NCBI GenBank assembly: GCA_014058105.1
Contig: JACGCM010000440.1
Span: 1-64,000, forward strand
Direction: 5' to 3'
Source: Kingdonia uniflora
Taxonomy: Eukaryota; Streptophyta; Magnoliopsida; Ranunculales; Circaeasteraceae
DNA length: 64,000 nt
Under the pieces are notes generated by a model. That model was given only the letters and a program-made list of their open reading frames with translations. It was not told where the DNA came from and ran no database searches. The first letter of the stretch is position 1; each line of letters starts with the position of its first letter. This document shows positions 12,280 through 26,613 of this stretch, one piece after another. Position numbers and translations under genes: made by a program.

Positions 12280-13265
12280 GGTTCGACAATTTACCCATCC
12301 ATATATTGTCGATTTCGACAATTTACCCATCAATATATTGCCGATTTCGACAATAATGTAAATCGGACCATATATAATAATAGCCCACTAAGGGCGCATG
12401 CGTCAATGACTGAATCTTCTAAGTAATTTCTTAGACAAACAAGGGCACATGCGTCATTGACTTAATCTTCTAAGTAATTTCTTAGACAAACAAGGGCACA
12501 TGCGTCATTGACTGTGGGCTAGCTATTTTTAATAATTATTGTCGAGAGTTGCTATATATTGTCGATTTCGACAATTTACTCATCCATATATTGTCGGGTT
12601 CGACAATTTGATTGATAATAAGCATCCAATATTATTTATATGTTGTCGATTTCGACAATACTTATGATCGACAATTTACCCATACATATATTGTCGATTT
12701 CGATAATAATGTAAATCGGACCATATATAATAATAGCCCACCAAGGGCACATGCGTCATTGATTAAATCTTCTAAGTAATTTCTTAGACAAACAATGGCA
12801 CATGCGTCATTGACTTAATCTTCTAAGTAATTTCTCAAACAAACAAGGGCACATGCGTCATTGACTGTGGGCTAGCTATCTTTAACAATTATTGTCTAGA
12901 GTTGCTATATATTGTCGATTTCGACAATTTACCCATCCATATATTGTCGGGTTCGATAATTTCATTGATAATGAGCATCCAATATTGTTTTCATTATAAT
13001 AAGCATTCAATATTGTTTTCGTTATAATGAGCATTCAATATTGTCTTCGTTATTGTCGGGTTCGACAATTTCATTGATAATGAGCATCCAATATTGTTTT
13101 CGTTATAATGAACATCCAATATTGTCTTTGTTATTGTCGGGATCGACAATTTCATTGTTAATGAGCATCCAATATTGTTTTCGTTATTGTCGGCTTTGAC
13201 AATTTCATTGATAACTAACATCCAATATTATTTTCGTTATTGTCAGGTTCGACAATTTCATTGAT
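12280..13265. repeat. Satellite array built on an ATTGTCGAtttCGACAAT palindrome
   Basis: The unit ATTGTCGATTTCGACAAT, or its GGGTTC variant, recurs many times, for example near 12305, 12336, 12556, 12641, 12690, 12911 and 12944. Between copies lie three tandem units of about 55 bp with GGGCACATGCGTCATTGAC. The whole block is duplicated with a period of about 353 bp (the sequence at 12352 recurs at 12705). After 13000 it passes into an array of GAGCATCCAATATTG units with the palindrome interspersed. It lies entirely inside the MULE. Confidence 0.85.
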
Positions 13266-13796
13266 AACTACTACCAATTTGTTAATCTACATAAATTCGT
13301 TTTCACTGTAGAGAAGAAGGGTAATAACCGCAAAAGAACAAAAAATTACTCTCTGGTGTTGTACTAGTTTTTTGAAGCCGACGAATTAGAGAGCCGAAAA
13401 CTAAAATCGTAATCGATCTATGAAGCCGACGAAACCAAGAAAAAAAATGAAACACACAAAAACCAAAACCGATCTATGAAGGCGATGAATTGATAGGTGG
13501 AGAGCGAGACTTCAAAATGTATAAATAGTTCTTCACTCTAACATGATGGGCTGTAGTCGTTCTTCTAGAGAAATCGATTTTTTTTTCTTCTCTAATGGCA
13601 GTCATAGAGAGAGAGAGAGGGATTGGTCTTTTAGAGAGTGAGAAATAGAGAGTGAGACTGGGATAGTAAGAGTGTGTTCTATAATTCAAAACAAAGCAAT
13701 AATAGAGGGAGGGAGACACATCATTAGAGAGAGAGAGAGTGGGACACATCATTTTCACCTTATTTTCCTATATAACAACTCCCAATTTTAGGAACC

Positions 13797-13872
13797 ACTC
13801 ATCTCTATTAGATGAGTGGTTCCTATTGAGTGAGACTTTAGTGTCTCATTTTTTAGTGTCTAAATCCTTCCC
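13797..13872. repeat. Right terminal inverted repeat of the MULE
   Basis: Reverse complement of the left repeat with a few mismatches. Its inner edge forms a near-perfect hairpin, AGGAACCACTCATC against GATGAGTGGTTCCT (about 13790-13824). Confidence 0.85.
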
Positions 13873-14190
13873 ATTAATAAAACACACAAAAAAAATCAAA
13901 ATCACAATCAAATCTAGTGATTGGTTACTTTAATTAGGGCAATTTAATAAGAGATTTTCTAGAGTTTACGTGAGGCCTCTTTGTGGTGTGCAAGTGTTAG
14001 TTCCAACCCGGGTCACGTTTACCCAAACATTTGGTTCTGTAAAAGATAAGAACCAGACCGCTTATGACATCAGGCTCCTTAATCCAACCGTCGATTGCCT
14101 CACATCAACTTCAATCGAACGGTGAATATGTGATTCGATGACGGTTTTCATTGATATTAAGCAAAAACCCGTTTTAACATCCCATCTTTC

Positions 14191-14198
14191 TATAAATA
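14191..14198 (+). promoter_or_regulatory. TATA box of the ARF gene
   Basis: TATAAATA followed directly by a (CT)n tract, a common plant core-promoter layout. It lies about 75 bp upstream of the 5' UTR splice donor. A start site near 14220-14230 is inferred. Confidence 0.65.
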
Positions 14199-14266
14199 TC
14201 GCTCTCTCTCTCTCTCATTTCATCAAAGATTACCTCGCTCGGATCCTCGAAAACTCGATTTCAGAT

Positions 14267-14841
14267 GTGAGTGTCTCTTTCAATTAGGGTTACATTTAGT
14301 GCTAAATTTGTAGGATTTGTTAGGTTTTGATTTGTTTTGAGCTTGAATTTGATTAATTTAGCTCATGTATATTTGTAGATCTCGTTTTGATTGTTGTATG
14401 TTTGTGGATCTGAGGTTGAAATCATGTTTTTTGATTAGGGTTTGCGTGTTTTGTATGCTAGATTCATGATGTAATGTTGGGGTCTCGAAATGTGATTGAT
14501 TTGGTTTTGGGAGAGGTTTTTTTTTTTTTTTTTTAATGTTTTAGGGTTTTGTTAAGGGATTTAATCGTCGATTTGTAGAAAGGGGTTGTTGGTTTTGATG
14601 TAAAATATGATGGAAATGTTGTCTACATCTGTAAAAACGAAACATTAGTAGATTTAGAAACATTTATCCGTATTTTGTTTTAATTCGCAAATGATATAAG
14701 CTTTCAGGACCTGAGTTTAATTTAAAAGATTATGTGATTTGGTTTTTATTATGAGTTCAAGATAATTTTCCTCATTTTGTTTGTTTGGAGGGAAGGATAG
14801 ATCTGCATTGGTTCTTATGTGGTTTTTTCTTTTGATTACAG
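14267..14841 (+). other. Intron in the 5' UTR of the ARF gene
   Basis: Donor GTGAGT at 14267 and acceptor TTGATTACAG ending at 14841, 21 bp before the ATG. The T-rich sequence with AGGGTTT patches is typical of plant leader introns, which often raise expression. The donor and acceptor are inferred from consensus only. Confidence 0.6.
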
Positions 14842-14844
14842 TAG

Positions 14845-17608
<2,764 letters not shown>

Positions 17609-17946
17609 ATGCCCGGGATGATCTTTTGTGCCACAGTAGTAGTAGATATAATTTTAAGTTTACCATCTGGTGATTTGTATCTTTTTTGTTATTGAAATTG
17701 TTGAGATAATGGGTACTGTTTGTTACCTCCTCTCAACTAATACTGTTCATCCTTTTTACTATTAGACTGCTGGGTTTTATTTGTACTTTTGATCCGTAAT
17801 AATCAAAAAAAGATTTTTTGTGAATTTAATGTGTTTTTTGTATATGCAACTCATTATAATTTAGAAATAAATTGATGTTTTTTATTAGTGAGAATTTGAA
17901 ATTATGTTGAAGAAACCCATCAACTAACATGTGCATTTTTTGTTAA
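17609..17946 (+). other. 3' UTR and downstream flank of the ARF gene
   Basis: AT-rich sequence after the stop codon. The 3' UTR probably ends within the first 250 bases (an AATAAT and AGAAATAAAT-rich patch near 17795-17870), but no single poly(A) signal stands out. The palindromic element starts right after it. Confidence 0.45.
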
Positions 17947-18397
17947 GAGCATGGCCGGTGTAGTGGGTGAATTCACCCAAACCTACCCTAATTTCTATCT
18001 TGGGTGAATACACCCAAACTAACCCCAATTTCAGTCCACCCTAATCCACTCCATAGTAATTCGAACTTCAAACAATGTGAATATTCTTCACCGCAGTCAC
18101 AATCTACGTCCATGATCTAGCTACGTCTCTATCAGAAACGTTTAAACCATACGCGCAATTCAGAAATGCGGGGAGTGAGAACCAATCAGATAGTGCCACG
18201 TATTTTTATTTTTATTTTAAATAGTGTCGTGCAGTTCTGAATTGCGCGACAAGAGCATGTATGAAAAAGGCACTCCCTCCCCCTCATACTTCATTCCTTA
18301 TTCCTCAAGTTTGCTTCTAAACCCAAAACCAACTATTCCTCAAGTTTCCCAACCCCCACATTTTCCTCAATAATTCAACGTTATTAATAGAATAACA

Positions 18398-19085
18398 ATG
18401 TCAGGAAAGTAGTTTGTGGTCGGGCTATTTTTTTCCCAAAACAAGACGTAGCGCATGCTCTGAAGTTAAGCAAATGGGGAAAGAATTGATAACCAATATG
18501 TGGCCGTTACACCTTACGAAAAATGATCCCGCCCCAACCCTCGAGGATTTGCATCGAGTTGATCTTCTCCCGGGCAACTGGATCTTTATTTCCATTGGAT
18601 CAGAGGAATTGTCGGAAAGCTTTTTGGGTAAAATTTATATGTTATTTATTAACATTGTTTGCAAAATGTTCGATGAAATGTCGGAATGAAAATTTAATAT
18701 GTTAATGTGTATGTGTTTTTTTGCAGAACCGAGATCAAATGCAATATAGGGGATCACTCGATAAGGTATTGAAGTGGTACCAATGAATTGTCAAGTATCC
18801 AACGCTGAAGAGGTTGGTCGACGATATGGGTTTCGAAGAGTTTTTGTCGATTAAGGCGGAAAACTCTAATAACTACTAGATTCATACTCTCGTGGAACGG
18901 TAGTGGCCTTCCACCCATACATTTTACTTCCCTTGCGGGGAACTTGGCTTTACGCCGTTAGACTTTGGCATGTTAACAGGCTTATTTTTTGCGATAGGTC
19001 TCGAACTCCCGTACGAGGATAAGTACTCAAGGTTCGATGAAGTAGAAAAGATGTTCCCCGGAATCACAACCAATGACATCAGGTA
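18398..19085 (+). pseudogene. PMD-like pseudogene, left arm (partial)
   Basis: Exon 1 (about 18398-18630) encodes FFPKTRRSAC and MWPLHLTKNDPAPTLEDLH. An intron (donor near 18628, acceptor TTTTTTGCAG ending at 18726) precedes an exon with LKRLVDDMGFEEFLSI, then HTFYFPCGELGFTPLDF and YSRFDEVEKMFPGITT. The pattern HTFHLP..E...TPLDF..L.GL is characteristic of the plant mobile domain found in MAIN/MAIL1 and in many plant transposons. Stops follow MSGK, YQ, and the codon before IHTLVE; the same stops occur in the right arm. The copy ends abruptly at the spacer. Confidence 0.75.
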
Positions 19086-19139
19086 CATTTCACCTGATAC
19101 ATTTCAACCCGACAGTACTCAAAGAACTAGAACTCTAAC

Positions 19140-20131
19140 AGAACATAGAAACCTGTGACTGATCTCATCCCTTCCCATTCTTTAGAACTGAGACTTAATC
19201 TAGTCCCCAATACAAAGCCGCTATAATCAGAGTATCCCAGTCGAACTTTGATGCACCTATAATATGGTGGTCTGTTAAACCTGCAAGATAACCCGCCTAA
19301 AAAGGCATGTTAGTATTTGAAAAAAAAATCTTACCCATCATAAATGCCCTCGCATACACGATATCCATGTCTTGGTTGTAATTGTTGAGTTCATAATTCA
19401 AAGCCGCTTTCTAGGTTTTCAAATACGCGAGAGTGATGTTACCGTACCTGATGTCATTGGTTGTGATTCCGGGGAACATCTTTTCTACTTCATCGAACCT
19501 TGAGTACTTATCGTCGTATGGGAGTTCGAGACCTATCCCAAAAAATAAGCCCTTTAGCATGACAAAGTCTAACGGCGTAAAGCCAAATTCCCAGCAAGGG
19601 AGGTGAAATGTATGTGTGGAAGGCCGCCACCATTCCACGAGAGCATGAATCTAGCGATAATAAGAGTTTTCTGCCTTAATCGATAAAAACTCTTCGAAGC
19701 CCATATCGTCGACCAACCTCTTCAACGTTAGATACTTGACAATTCATTGGTACCACTTCAATACCTTATCGAGTGATCCCCTACATTGCATTTGATCTCG
19801 GTTCTGCAAAAAATCGCATACACATTAACATATTAAATTTTCATTCCAGTATTTCATCGAACATTTTGCAAACAATGTTAATAAATTACACATAAATTTT
19901 ACCCAAAAAGCTTACTGGCAATTCCTCCAATCCAATGGAAATATAGACCCAGTTGCCCGGGAGAAGATCAACTCAGTGCAAATCCTCGAGGGTTGGGGCG
20001 GGATCATTTTTCGTAAGGTGTAACGGCCACATATTGGTTACCAATTCTTTCCCCCTTTGTTTAACTTTGGAGCTTGCGCTACGCCTTGTTTTGGGAAAAA
20101 ATTGCCCGACCACAAACTACTCTCCCGACAT
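19140..20131 (-). pseudogene. PMD-like pseudogene, right arm plus spacer (longer copy)
   Basis: Inverted counterpart of 18398-19085. Downstream of the shared part it continues through the spacer with YGNITLAYLKT, ALNYELNNYNQDMDIVYARA, then after a further possible intron HHIIGASKFDWDTL and IIAALYWGLD. These resemble the later PMD helices (a W..A.LA.LYR.L-like motif). It is therefore the source-like, fuller copy. It shares stop codons with the left arm (after MSGE, after YQ, before IHALVE). The THTFHLPCWEFGFTPLDF motif is better preserved here than in the left arm. Confidence 0.72.
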
Positions 20132-20599
20132 TGTTATTCAATTAATAACGTTGAATTATTGAGGAAAATGTGGGGGTTGGGAAACTTGATGAATAAGTTT
20201 GTTTTGGGTTTAGAGGCAAACTTGAAGAATAAAAAATGAAGTATGAGGGTGAGGGAGTGTATTTTTCATGCAGGCTCTTTCCGCGCAGTTCTGAATTGCA
20301 TGGCAATATTTATTTATATTTTTTAAAGAATACGTGGCACTGTCTGATTGGTTCTCACTCCCTGCAGTTCTTAACTACGCGTATGGTTTAAATGTTTATG
20401 ATAATGACACATGGCTAAATTGTGGACGTAGATTGTGCCCCGCAGTTCAGAACTGCGGTGAGTAATATTAACCTTGTTTGGAGTTCGAACTGTTGTAGGG
20501 TGGATTGGGGTAGATTAAAATTAGATTGGGTTTGGGTGAATTCACCCACCTTACTGTTGGCCATGCTCTGAAGGATGTAATCCGCCTTGCCATGTCATT

Positions 20600-21745
20600 C
20601 TTCACCTAGCTGCTAGCCTTGCTCTAAGTGAAGTGAAATAGATAGATCAATCCTTAGAGGGAATATAAGTTTGTTGCCTCCACATGCACATAGCTAACAA
20701 AAGAAGGGAAGTGATACCCTTGGCGGCTAAAGCATGTGCCTCAAAATTACACATCCAAACTCCAAAAACAAGGACAACATCACCTGCCACCAAAGTGAGG
20801 GCACCCCATGAAAGATCTGTAGGTTTTGTATCAAAAGCTTCTACGAGACGTAGACAATCAGTGCGAACCAGAACTCTCTCCACCTGCTTCAAGTACTACT
20901 TTTATACCTCTGATCACGGAAATCGCCTCTACTTCTTCTCGGTCAGCTGCCCTGAAAGATTTGTAACTTGCACAAGTAATAATAGAAATGTAAGACTTAA
21001 TAATAAAACTAGAGCCACAAGAGGAATCTGTATTATACCAAGAGGTATTCGTTAAAATAGTGTGCCATCCTTCCAAACTGGAGGGGGAACAATACAGATC
21101 GGGTTAAGGGGAGAAAAAGGAAGCCTGATGTCGTCAATTTAGTTTTTTACGATTTTTATAGACTCGCTCGGGCAAGATTTTTTATTATTGAAAATAAGAT
21201 CGTTCCTGCTCGCCCAAATAACATACATAACAACGTTAATTTTCACCCAAAGGAAAATAGTGTCATATCCGGAGCAACTATTATTAGAAAGAATGTACAA
21301 AACTTTTTTAAGAGAGTCAAAGTAGGTCCAATAACTGTTATTAATAAAAAAGGTCAGAAGCATACCATAAATCTTTGACATTCTTACAATAAAAAAGAAC
21401 ATGCATGGTGGTTTCATCTTCTTCCCCACATCTAGGGCAGAAAGTGTCCCAAGTAAGTCTGTATCGTACAAGAGGGTCACCTTTGTTGAGATTCCGTTTT
21501 GTATAGCTTTCCAAATAAAAAATTGAATTCGAAAAAGTACCTTCATTTTCCAGACAGTGTCCCATGAGTCGTCAAGTACCCAATAGAACTAGAGCTCATA
21601 TTGTTCCAATTCCGGTACAGAGTAGAGGACTTGCAGACCGATTTGATAGTCAGAATACCATTCTTTTCTTTTTTCCATCTCAGAACATCCTTAGCTAGAT
21701 TACTATGAGATGGGATGCGGATGATGAATCATTGTCGTCCCAAAG
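20600..21745 (-). mobile_element. LINE-B: 3' fragment of an L1-type retrotransposon
   Basis: Minus-strand remnant containing only the zinc-binding and RNase H end of a plant L1 ORF2. It stops at about 21745, where the 3' end of the larger LINE-A begins. LINE-A may have inserted into it, or it may simply be 5'-truncated as LINE copies often are. No matching 5' part was found beyond LINE-A. Confidence 0.7.
20647..21700 (-). pseudogene. zf-RVT and RNase H region of LINE-B ORF2
   Basis: At 21139-21565 the two overlapping minus frames give QFFIWKAIQNGISTKVTLL and CPRCGEEDETTMHVLFYC, the zf-RVT pattern (W..I...I.TK..L, CP.C...EE...H.LF.C). At 20647-20892 the frame reads VLVRTDCLRLVEAF and then FEAHALAAKGI, matching the second half of plant LINE RNase H (TDC..LV.A; N..AHALA). 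The frame alternates, so it is broken by indels. Confidence 0.72.
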
Positions 21746-21776
21746 TATTTTTTTTAGGCAAATGACATATATAAAA

Positions 21777-24700
21777 CTAAACAACAGTTACAACAAATTT
21801 AAGGCTAAAAACAGCCTTCTTAATCAAGTATGGGATTGCTGAGCCATTATAGTGACCAACTCCTTCCTTACCAAGGGAAGCAGGAAGATGAGCTGCATGG
21901 TTCAACTCCCTATTAATATAGCAAAAAATTACAAATTGAAAGAGAGAACAAAAAAGGATAGTGTCTTCACACATAACATCTGCCTGCCATTCAATAGCTT
22001 TGTCCCTTCTTTGTAGGCACAAAATAACTTGGGAATTGTCAGAGCCTACCAAAAAATCTACCTTCAGGTAACCCTGCCCTAAGTCGAGGCCTCTGCGGAT
22101 AGCCCTTGCTTTCGCTTCTTCAACAGTGTCATCTGAGCTTCTGCTGTGGCCTGCACTAATAATACTCCAATTAGGATCAATGAGGATGTATCCCAAACCT
22201 GAATTTTTTGAAGTAGCATCCCAAGAAGCATCTGCCAGAATTAAAGACTTTCCTTGCTTTATGGCATTTTCCATCTCTTTGATGGACTGAAACATCATAG
22301 CCATTTATTTTAGTTTCCAGCATGGAGAGTTGGAGTAACAAACATAGAATTAACTTGAGAAAGTAATTGAGGAATGGAAGATTGTTTATTTGGAAAAACC
22401 TTGAGATTTCTGGCCTGCCAAACAAGGGAGAGATAAAAACAAAACTTTGCGAGTTGAAATGTCAGATCAGATTTAACAGTCCAATGGTCAATAAACCATT
22501 TAAATATGGATTCAAGGGTAGTATTTAGGGGCCAGTCCCCTACTCTGAAAGCAAAAGAAGAAGTAAACCAAAATCTGCAAGCAAAGTCACATTCAAATAA
22601 AGCATGGAACATATCCACATTGGCATGCAAGAAAATTGGACAGCTTTTATCAGTGATAATATGGTTCTCAAAGAGTTTATTTCTAGTAGGAAGTATATTG
22701 CAGAAAAATTTCCATATAAACATTTGAATTCTAAAAGGTATAGGTAAAGTACATATTACCTCTTTAATATGAGTTACAGCTTCTCGAGCATTGTTAACCA
22801 CTCTACCATCCCTCTCAGCAGTCAAGTAGTTATAAACAGCTCTCACAGAGAATTTCCCATTCCTTTCATTTTTCCATCTCATCTTATCCTTGGGGAGATT
22901 TAGTGGGATGGGAATAGCAAGGATGACTTGAATCTTAAAAGCCCAAAAAACATTTATTAAAGTGTTCTCTGTTCCATTGTTTGGTGCTATCATCTATAAG
23001 TTCACTGACCCAGTTAAAGGTGTGGTGAGAGTTTATAGGCCTACATGTTTGAAATGAAGGTAAGGTAGGTATCCAGAAGTCGTGCCAAATATGAATATCT
23101 TTGGCATTTCCTAATTTCCGCACTAATTGAGATTTGATGGCATCTCGTGTATTAAGAATATTTTTACATAAAAAGAAGTCAGGCGGTTTCTTATCACATT
23201 GAAGAAATGTATAGAATTCCTAAAATATTTGGCTTTGAAAAATCTACTAAGAAGATTGTTAGGCTCATCCAAAATTTTCCATACAAACTTAGCGAGGAGT
23301 GAAATATTTTGAGGTTCTGAAAGTTTAATGCCCAGCCCACCAATTGATTGTTTATGGCAGATCTTTTCCCATTTAAGATGTGCTTTATTTTTCCCATTTC
23401 CTTTTTCCCCCACCAAAAGCTACAGTAGAGAGAGTCCAATTGTTTAGCAAGGGTGATAGGTAGGGAGAAGTGTGATATTTGGTACACTGGGATGGAGGAA
23501 GTAACACTCTTAATCAGAGTAATTCTTCTAGCTAAAAAGAAATACTTAGTTTTTCATCCATCAATTCTACCAATAACTTTACTTTTAAGAAATTGAAAAT
23601 CATTTATTTTGGATCTAGTAAGGTTGAGGGGAGATCCAAGGTACCTAGAAGATTTAAAGTTTCTCTTAAACCCTAGAGTACTTCGAATAATAGCACAAAA
23701 TCTAGGACGAAAGTTTTTGCTAAAAGAACATTCTGATTTTTCAAGGTTAACCAGTTGTCCAGACCAGTTTTGAAATTGTTTTAGGATGTCAAGAATACTC
23801 CCAACCTCAACTAAATCAGCCTTAGCAAAGATGGAACTATCATCTGTAAACAACATATGTGAAATAGGGGGAGTTTCTTTATATATCTTAATACCATGGA
23901 GTTTTCCTTGGCCTTCAAAAGATATAATGAGTCTAGCAAAAACCTAAGAACAAATATGAAAAAGATATGGAGAGACGGGGTCACCTTGCCTCAACCCTCT
24001 CTCAGGCTTAAGAAAACCAAAGGGAGAACCGTTAAGTTTAATAGTATAGGAGATAGATGAGACACAAGCCATAATCCATTTAGCAAAGGTGGAATGAAAA
24101 CCAAGGGACTGTAAGCATTGGGCAAGGAAATCCCATTCAATGCGATCGTAGGCCTTACTCATCAATTTTCAAGCCCATAACACCTTTCACTCCTTTCTTT
24201 TTATTAAGAAAGTGCATAATGTCATGCACAACAGCTATATTATCCCCTATACTTCTATTTTTAATGAAAGCACTTTGGCAAGGGCCAATAATTTTGTCCA
24301 AAACAGTTTTGAGTCTATTGGCTAAACAATTTGAAATAATTTTATAAATAGTGTTACATAGACTTATGGGTCTGAAATCTTGCATTCTACAAGCAGAAGA
24401 AGATTTAGGGAAAAAGTATATATTAGTAAGATTTAATTGAGATAAAAGGAATCCAGTTTGAAAAAAATGGGAAACAAGACTTATAATATCTTCTTTGACA
24501 ATCTCCCAGTAGTGTTGAAAGAATAATGGGGTGAACCTATCAGGTCCATGAGACTTAAATGGATTCATACCAAACAAAGCAAATTTGATCTCATCTTCTT
24601 CTATGGGTTGAATTAAGATATTGTTTTCATCCTCAGTGATTTCCGTGGGCAAGAGAAGTCTAATACGACTAAAGTCAAGGGGATTGAAAGAATTTCGGGA

Positions 24701-25954
24701 TGAGCAAAAAAGTTCAATAAAGTAATTGACCATATGAGTACCTATGTCATCTCTAGAATTCACCCAAAATATTTTCCCCTGTTTTAATTCTATTGATGGT
24801 ATTTGTTCTTCATCTAAAGTTGGCAGATTGGTGAAAATACTTTAAATTCCTATCCCCTTCCCTAAGCCAGGTCTCCCTGGACTTATCTCTCCAAAAGCAC
24901 TCTTCCGTAGTTTCAAGTTGTTGGAGTTAATCTTTAAGTTCAGCTTCTTTATTTAAATCCAAGTTCTTACTAATGTTCATTTGTAATAGGTTTAGTTGGT
25001 GAGTGGTATCAGCCATTTGACTATGTATATTACCAAAAACATCTTTGTTCCATTTAACAAGATCATATTTAAGGAGTTTAAGTTTTGTAATAGTTCTAAA
25101 GCCTGATGACCCATAAACTTTATTCTTCCATCCTGACTGAATGACTTTCAGACATTCTGGGTGAAATGTCCACATAGAGTTGAAGTAGAATTGTCTGGGC
25201 AAATTGTCATCTTTAGGGAATAAGAACATAGACACAACACTATGGTCAAAGTTAGCTATAGGAAGTTATTGGTTTGAACATTTGGGAATTGGAGAGATCA
25301 ATCCCAATTTAGCATAATTCTGTCAAGTTTTTTTTCTAAGATTGCTAGAACCTTTTGGTTATTACACCAGGTGAAAGGAACCCCTGGAGTTAGGATATCG
25401 ATAAGACCAACATCGAGAAGGAAACTTTTAATGGCTGAAGAGGTCTTCACAGTTTTATTTCTAACCCCCCCCCCCCCCCCCCTCCCCAATTGTTCCCAGG
25501 GAAATCTAATTTCATTATAGTCCCCAATGATGCACCATGGTTCTGTTAAAGGTTGTCCAAAATGAATTAAGTTTTGCCAAAGAATATGTCTTCTATATTT
25601 CTCAAGAATGTCATGCAGACATGAAAGGATCCAAGGTTTAACAGAAGGAGAATGATCAATAAAGATATGAATAACATAAGCACATGCACTTAGAATATAA
25701 AGATTAATATTTACATGCCAGAGTAGCCATAACCCATCCTTGTTACCAGAAGTAGGAAGAATCAATTGGTGTTCGAATCCAAGTTTGGAGATATCTTTCA
25801 TACTTTTCGCTTTGCCTAACTTGGTTTCCATGACAAAAATTAAATCAGGGTTTGTGGATTTAATGTGTGCCTTAAGGTGTCTCACCGTAGAGGGCTTTCT
25901 GCCCCCTCGACAGTTCCAAGAAGTAAAGATCATTCTTTGAGGACTAAGTGTCAA
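21777..25954 (-). pseudogene. LINE-A ORF2: endonuclease, RT, zf-RVT, RNase H
   Basis: Endonuclease at 25298-25954: FTSWNCRGGRKPSTVRHLK, PDLIFVMETKL, WCIIGDYNEI, GVPFTWCN (APE-type). RT at 24155-24763: PFKSHGPDRF, RPISLCNTIYKII, QSAFIKNRSI. It continues after a frameshift at 23944-24165: DFLAQCLQSLGF, GLRQGDPVSPYLF. The active-site block at 23554-23856 is MLFTDDSSIF, so the usual FADD is FTDD. zf-RVT at 22310-22993 (IWKFFCNILPTRNKL; H..FECDFACRFW). RNase H at 21777-22304 (DASWDATSKNSGLGY; EAKARAIRRGLDLG; SDNSQVIL; NHAAHLPASLG). At least four frame breaks; not functional. Confidence 0.88.
25465..25482 (-). repeat. C18 homopolymer inside the endonuclease frame
   Basis: Eighteen consecutive C on the plus strand, then T and four more C; it reads as a Gly run in the frame. 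In this family the position is a loop between the GDYNEI motif and the FL..GL.D motif. A slippage hotspot; the exact length may be a sequencing or assembly estimate. Confidence 0.85.
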
Positions 25955-26613
25955 GTAATGATTGTGGCAGAGATTAAACTGAGAACTAGAAGCAATATAA
26001 AAAAAGCAGCAAAAACTAGGGTACCGGGTGAAAGAAGAAAAAAGAAGAGAAAAAATGTTGAGAAAAACTTAAGAAATAGCATAATCCCCAATTTTAATGT
26101 CCCTTTTGAGCCCTTTCTCTTTATCTTCGTGCAGCAAGTTGCGACCATTCCCTTCAGACTGCGCACGCTTATGATTCTCATCCCGATTCCTCGAATCACC
26201 ACTGCTAGTAGGGTTATTGGTGAGTGCCAGTTGATTTTGTTGTTGATTGATCTCTTCCCCGTAGGTAAAATATTGATCCACCTCCCCAGTTGGCCTATTG
26301 CAAATCAAATCAAGATTGGGGAAGTAATTTAGGCGTGAAATAGGATCAACAATAGTTGAATGCATAGGAGATGAATGAAAAAGGCTATTAGGGTTGTTAA
26401 GCAGTAAATTGCTAGCTCCTAGTTAAAAGAAAGAGTTGTTTTGAGTAACCTCAAAACCAAGTTGACTGGTTATGTGTCTTGCATCAAGGAGGCAATTAGT
26501 GTTTGGAGCATTAACCGCAAACGCATAGAACTCTAGAATATCTCCACAACCAACTCTCGAACTCGAACCTGTGTGAACCGTAGTGACTCCCTTCAAACTT
26601 CAATTATCAATTC

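Larger units (their letters stand above)
11529..13872. mobile_element. Non-autonomous Mutator-like element (MULE), 2.34 kb
   Basis: It is bounded by terminal inverted repeats of about 75 bp that start GGGA on both sides (left 11529-11605, right 13797-13872) and by a perfect 9-bp direct duplication. These are the defining features of Mutator-like elements. No transposase was seen. The interior holds a CT-rich leader-like stretch with two weak open frames (about 11963-12190) and about 1 kb of tandem satellite. The CT-rich, exon-like left part could be captured host sequence (Pack-MULE), but no gene family was recognised in it. Confidence 0.85.
17947..20573. mobile_element. Large inverted-repeat element carrying a plant-mobile-domain gene
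   Basis: Two arms of about 1.13 kb (17947-19085 and 19446-20573) are inverted copies, separated by a 360-bp spacer. Both outer ends start AGAGCATGGCC and then GGGTGAATTCACCC. Each arm holds the same two-exon PMD reading frame, and the frame continues from the right arm into the spacer. This fits a foldback-type derivative of a DNA transposon in which one gene-bearing end was duplicated in inverted orientation. No target duplication was recognised at the outer edges, so the class is uncertain. Confidence 0.75.

Noticed and set aside
12280..13265. Centromeric or telomeric repeat
   Set aside because: No telomere unit, and the array is confined within MULE inverted repeats with a target duplication.
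18414..18689. An intact 91-aa gene in the left palindrome arm
   Set aside because: It is exon 1 of the PMD pseudogene read into its intron.
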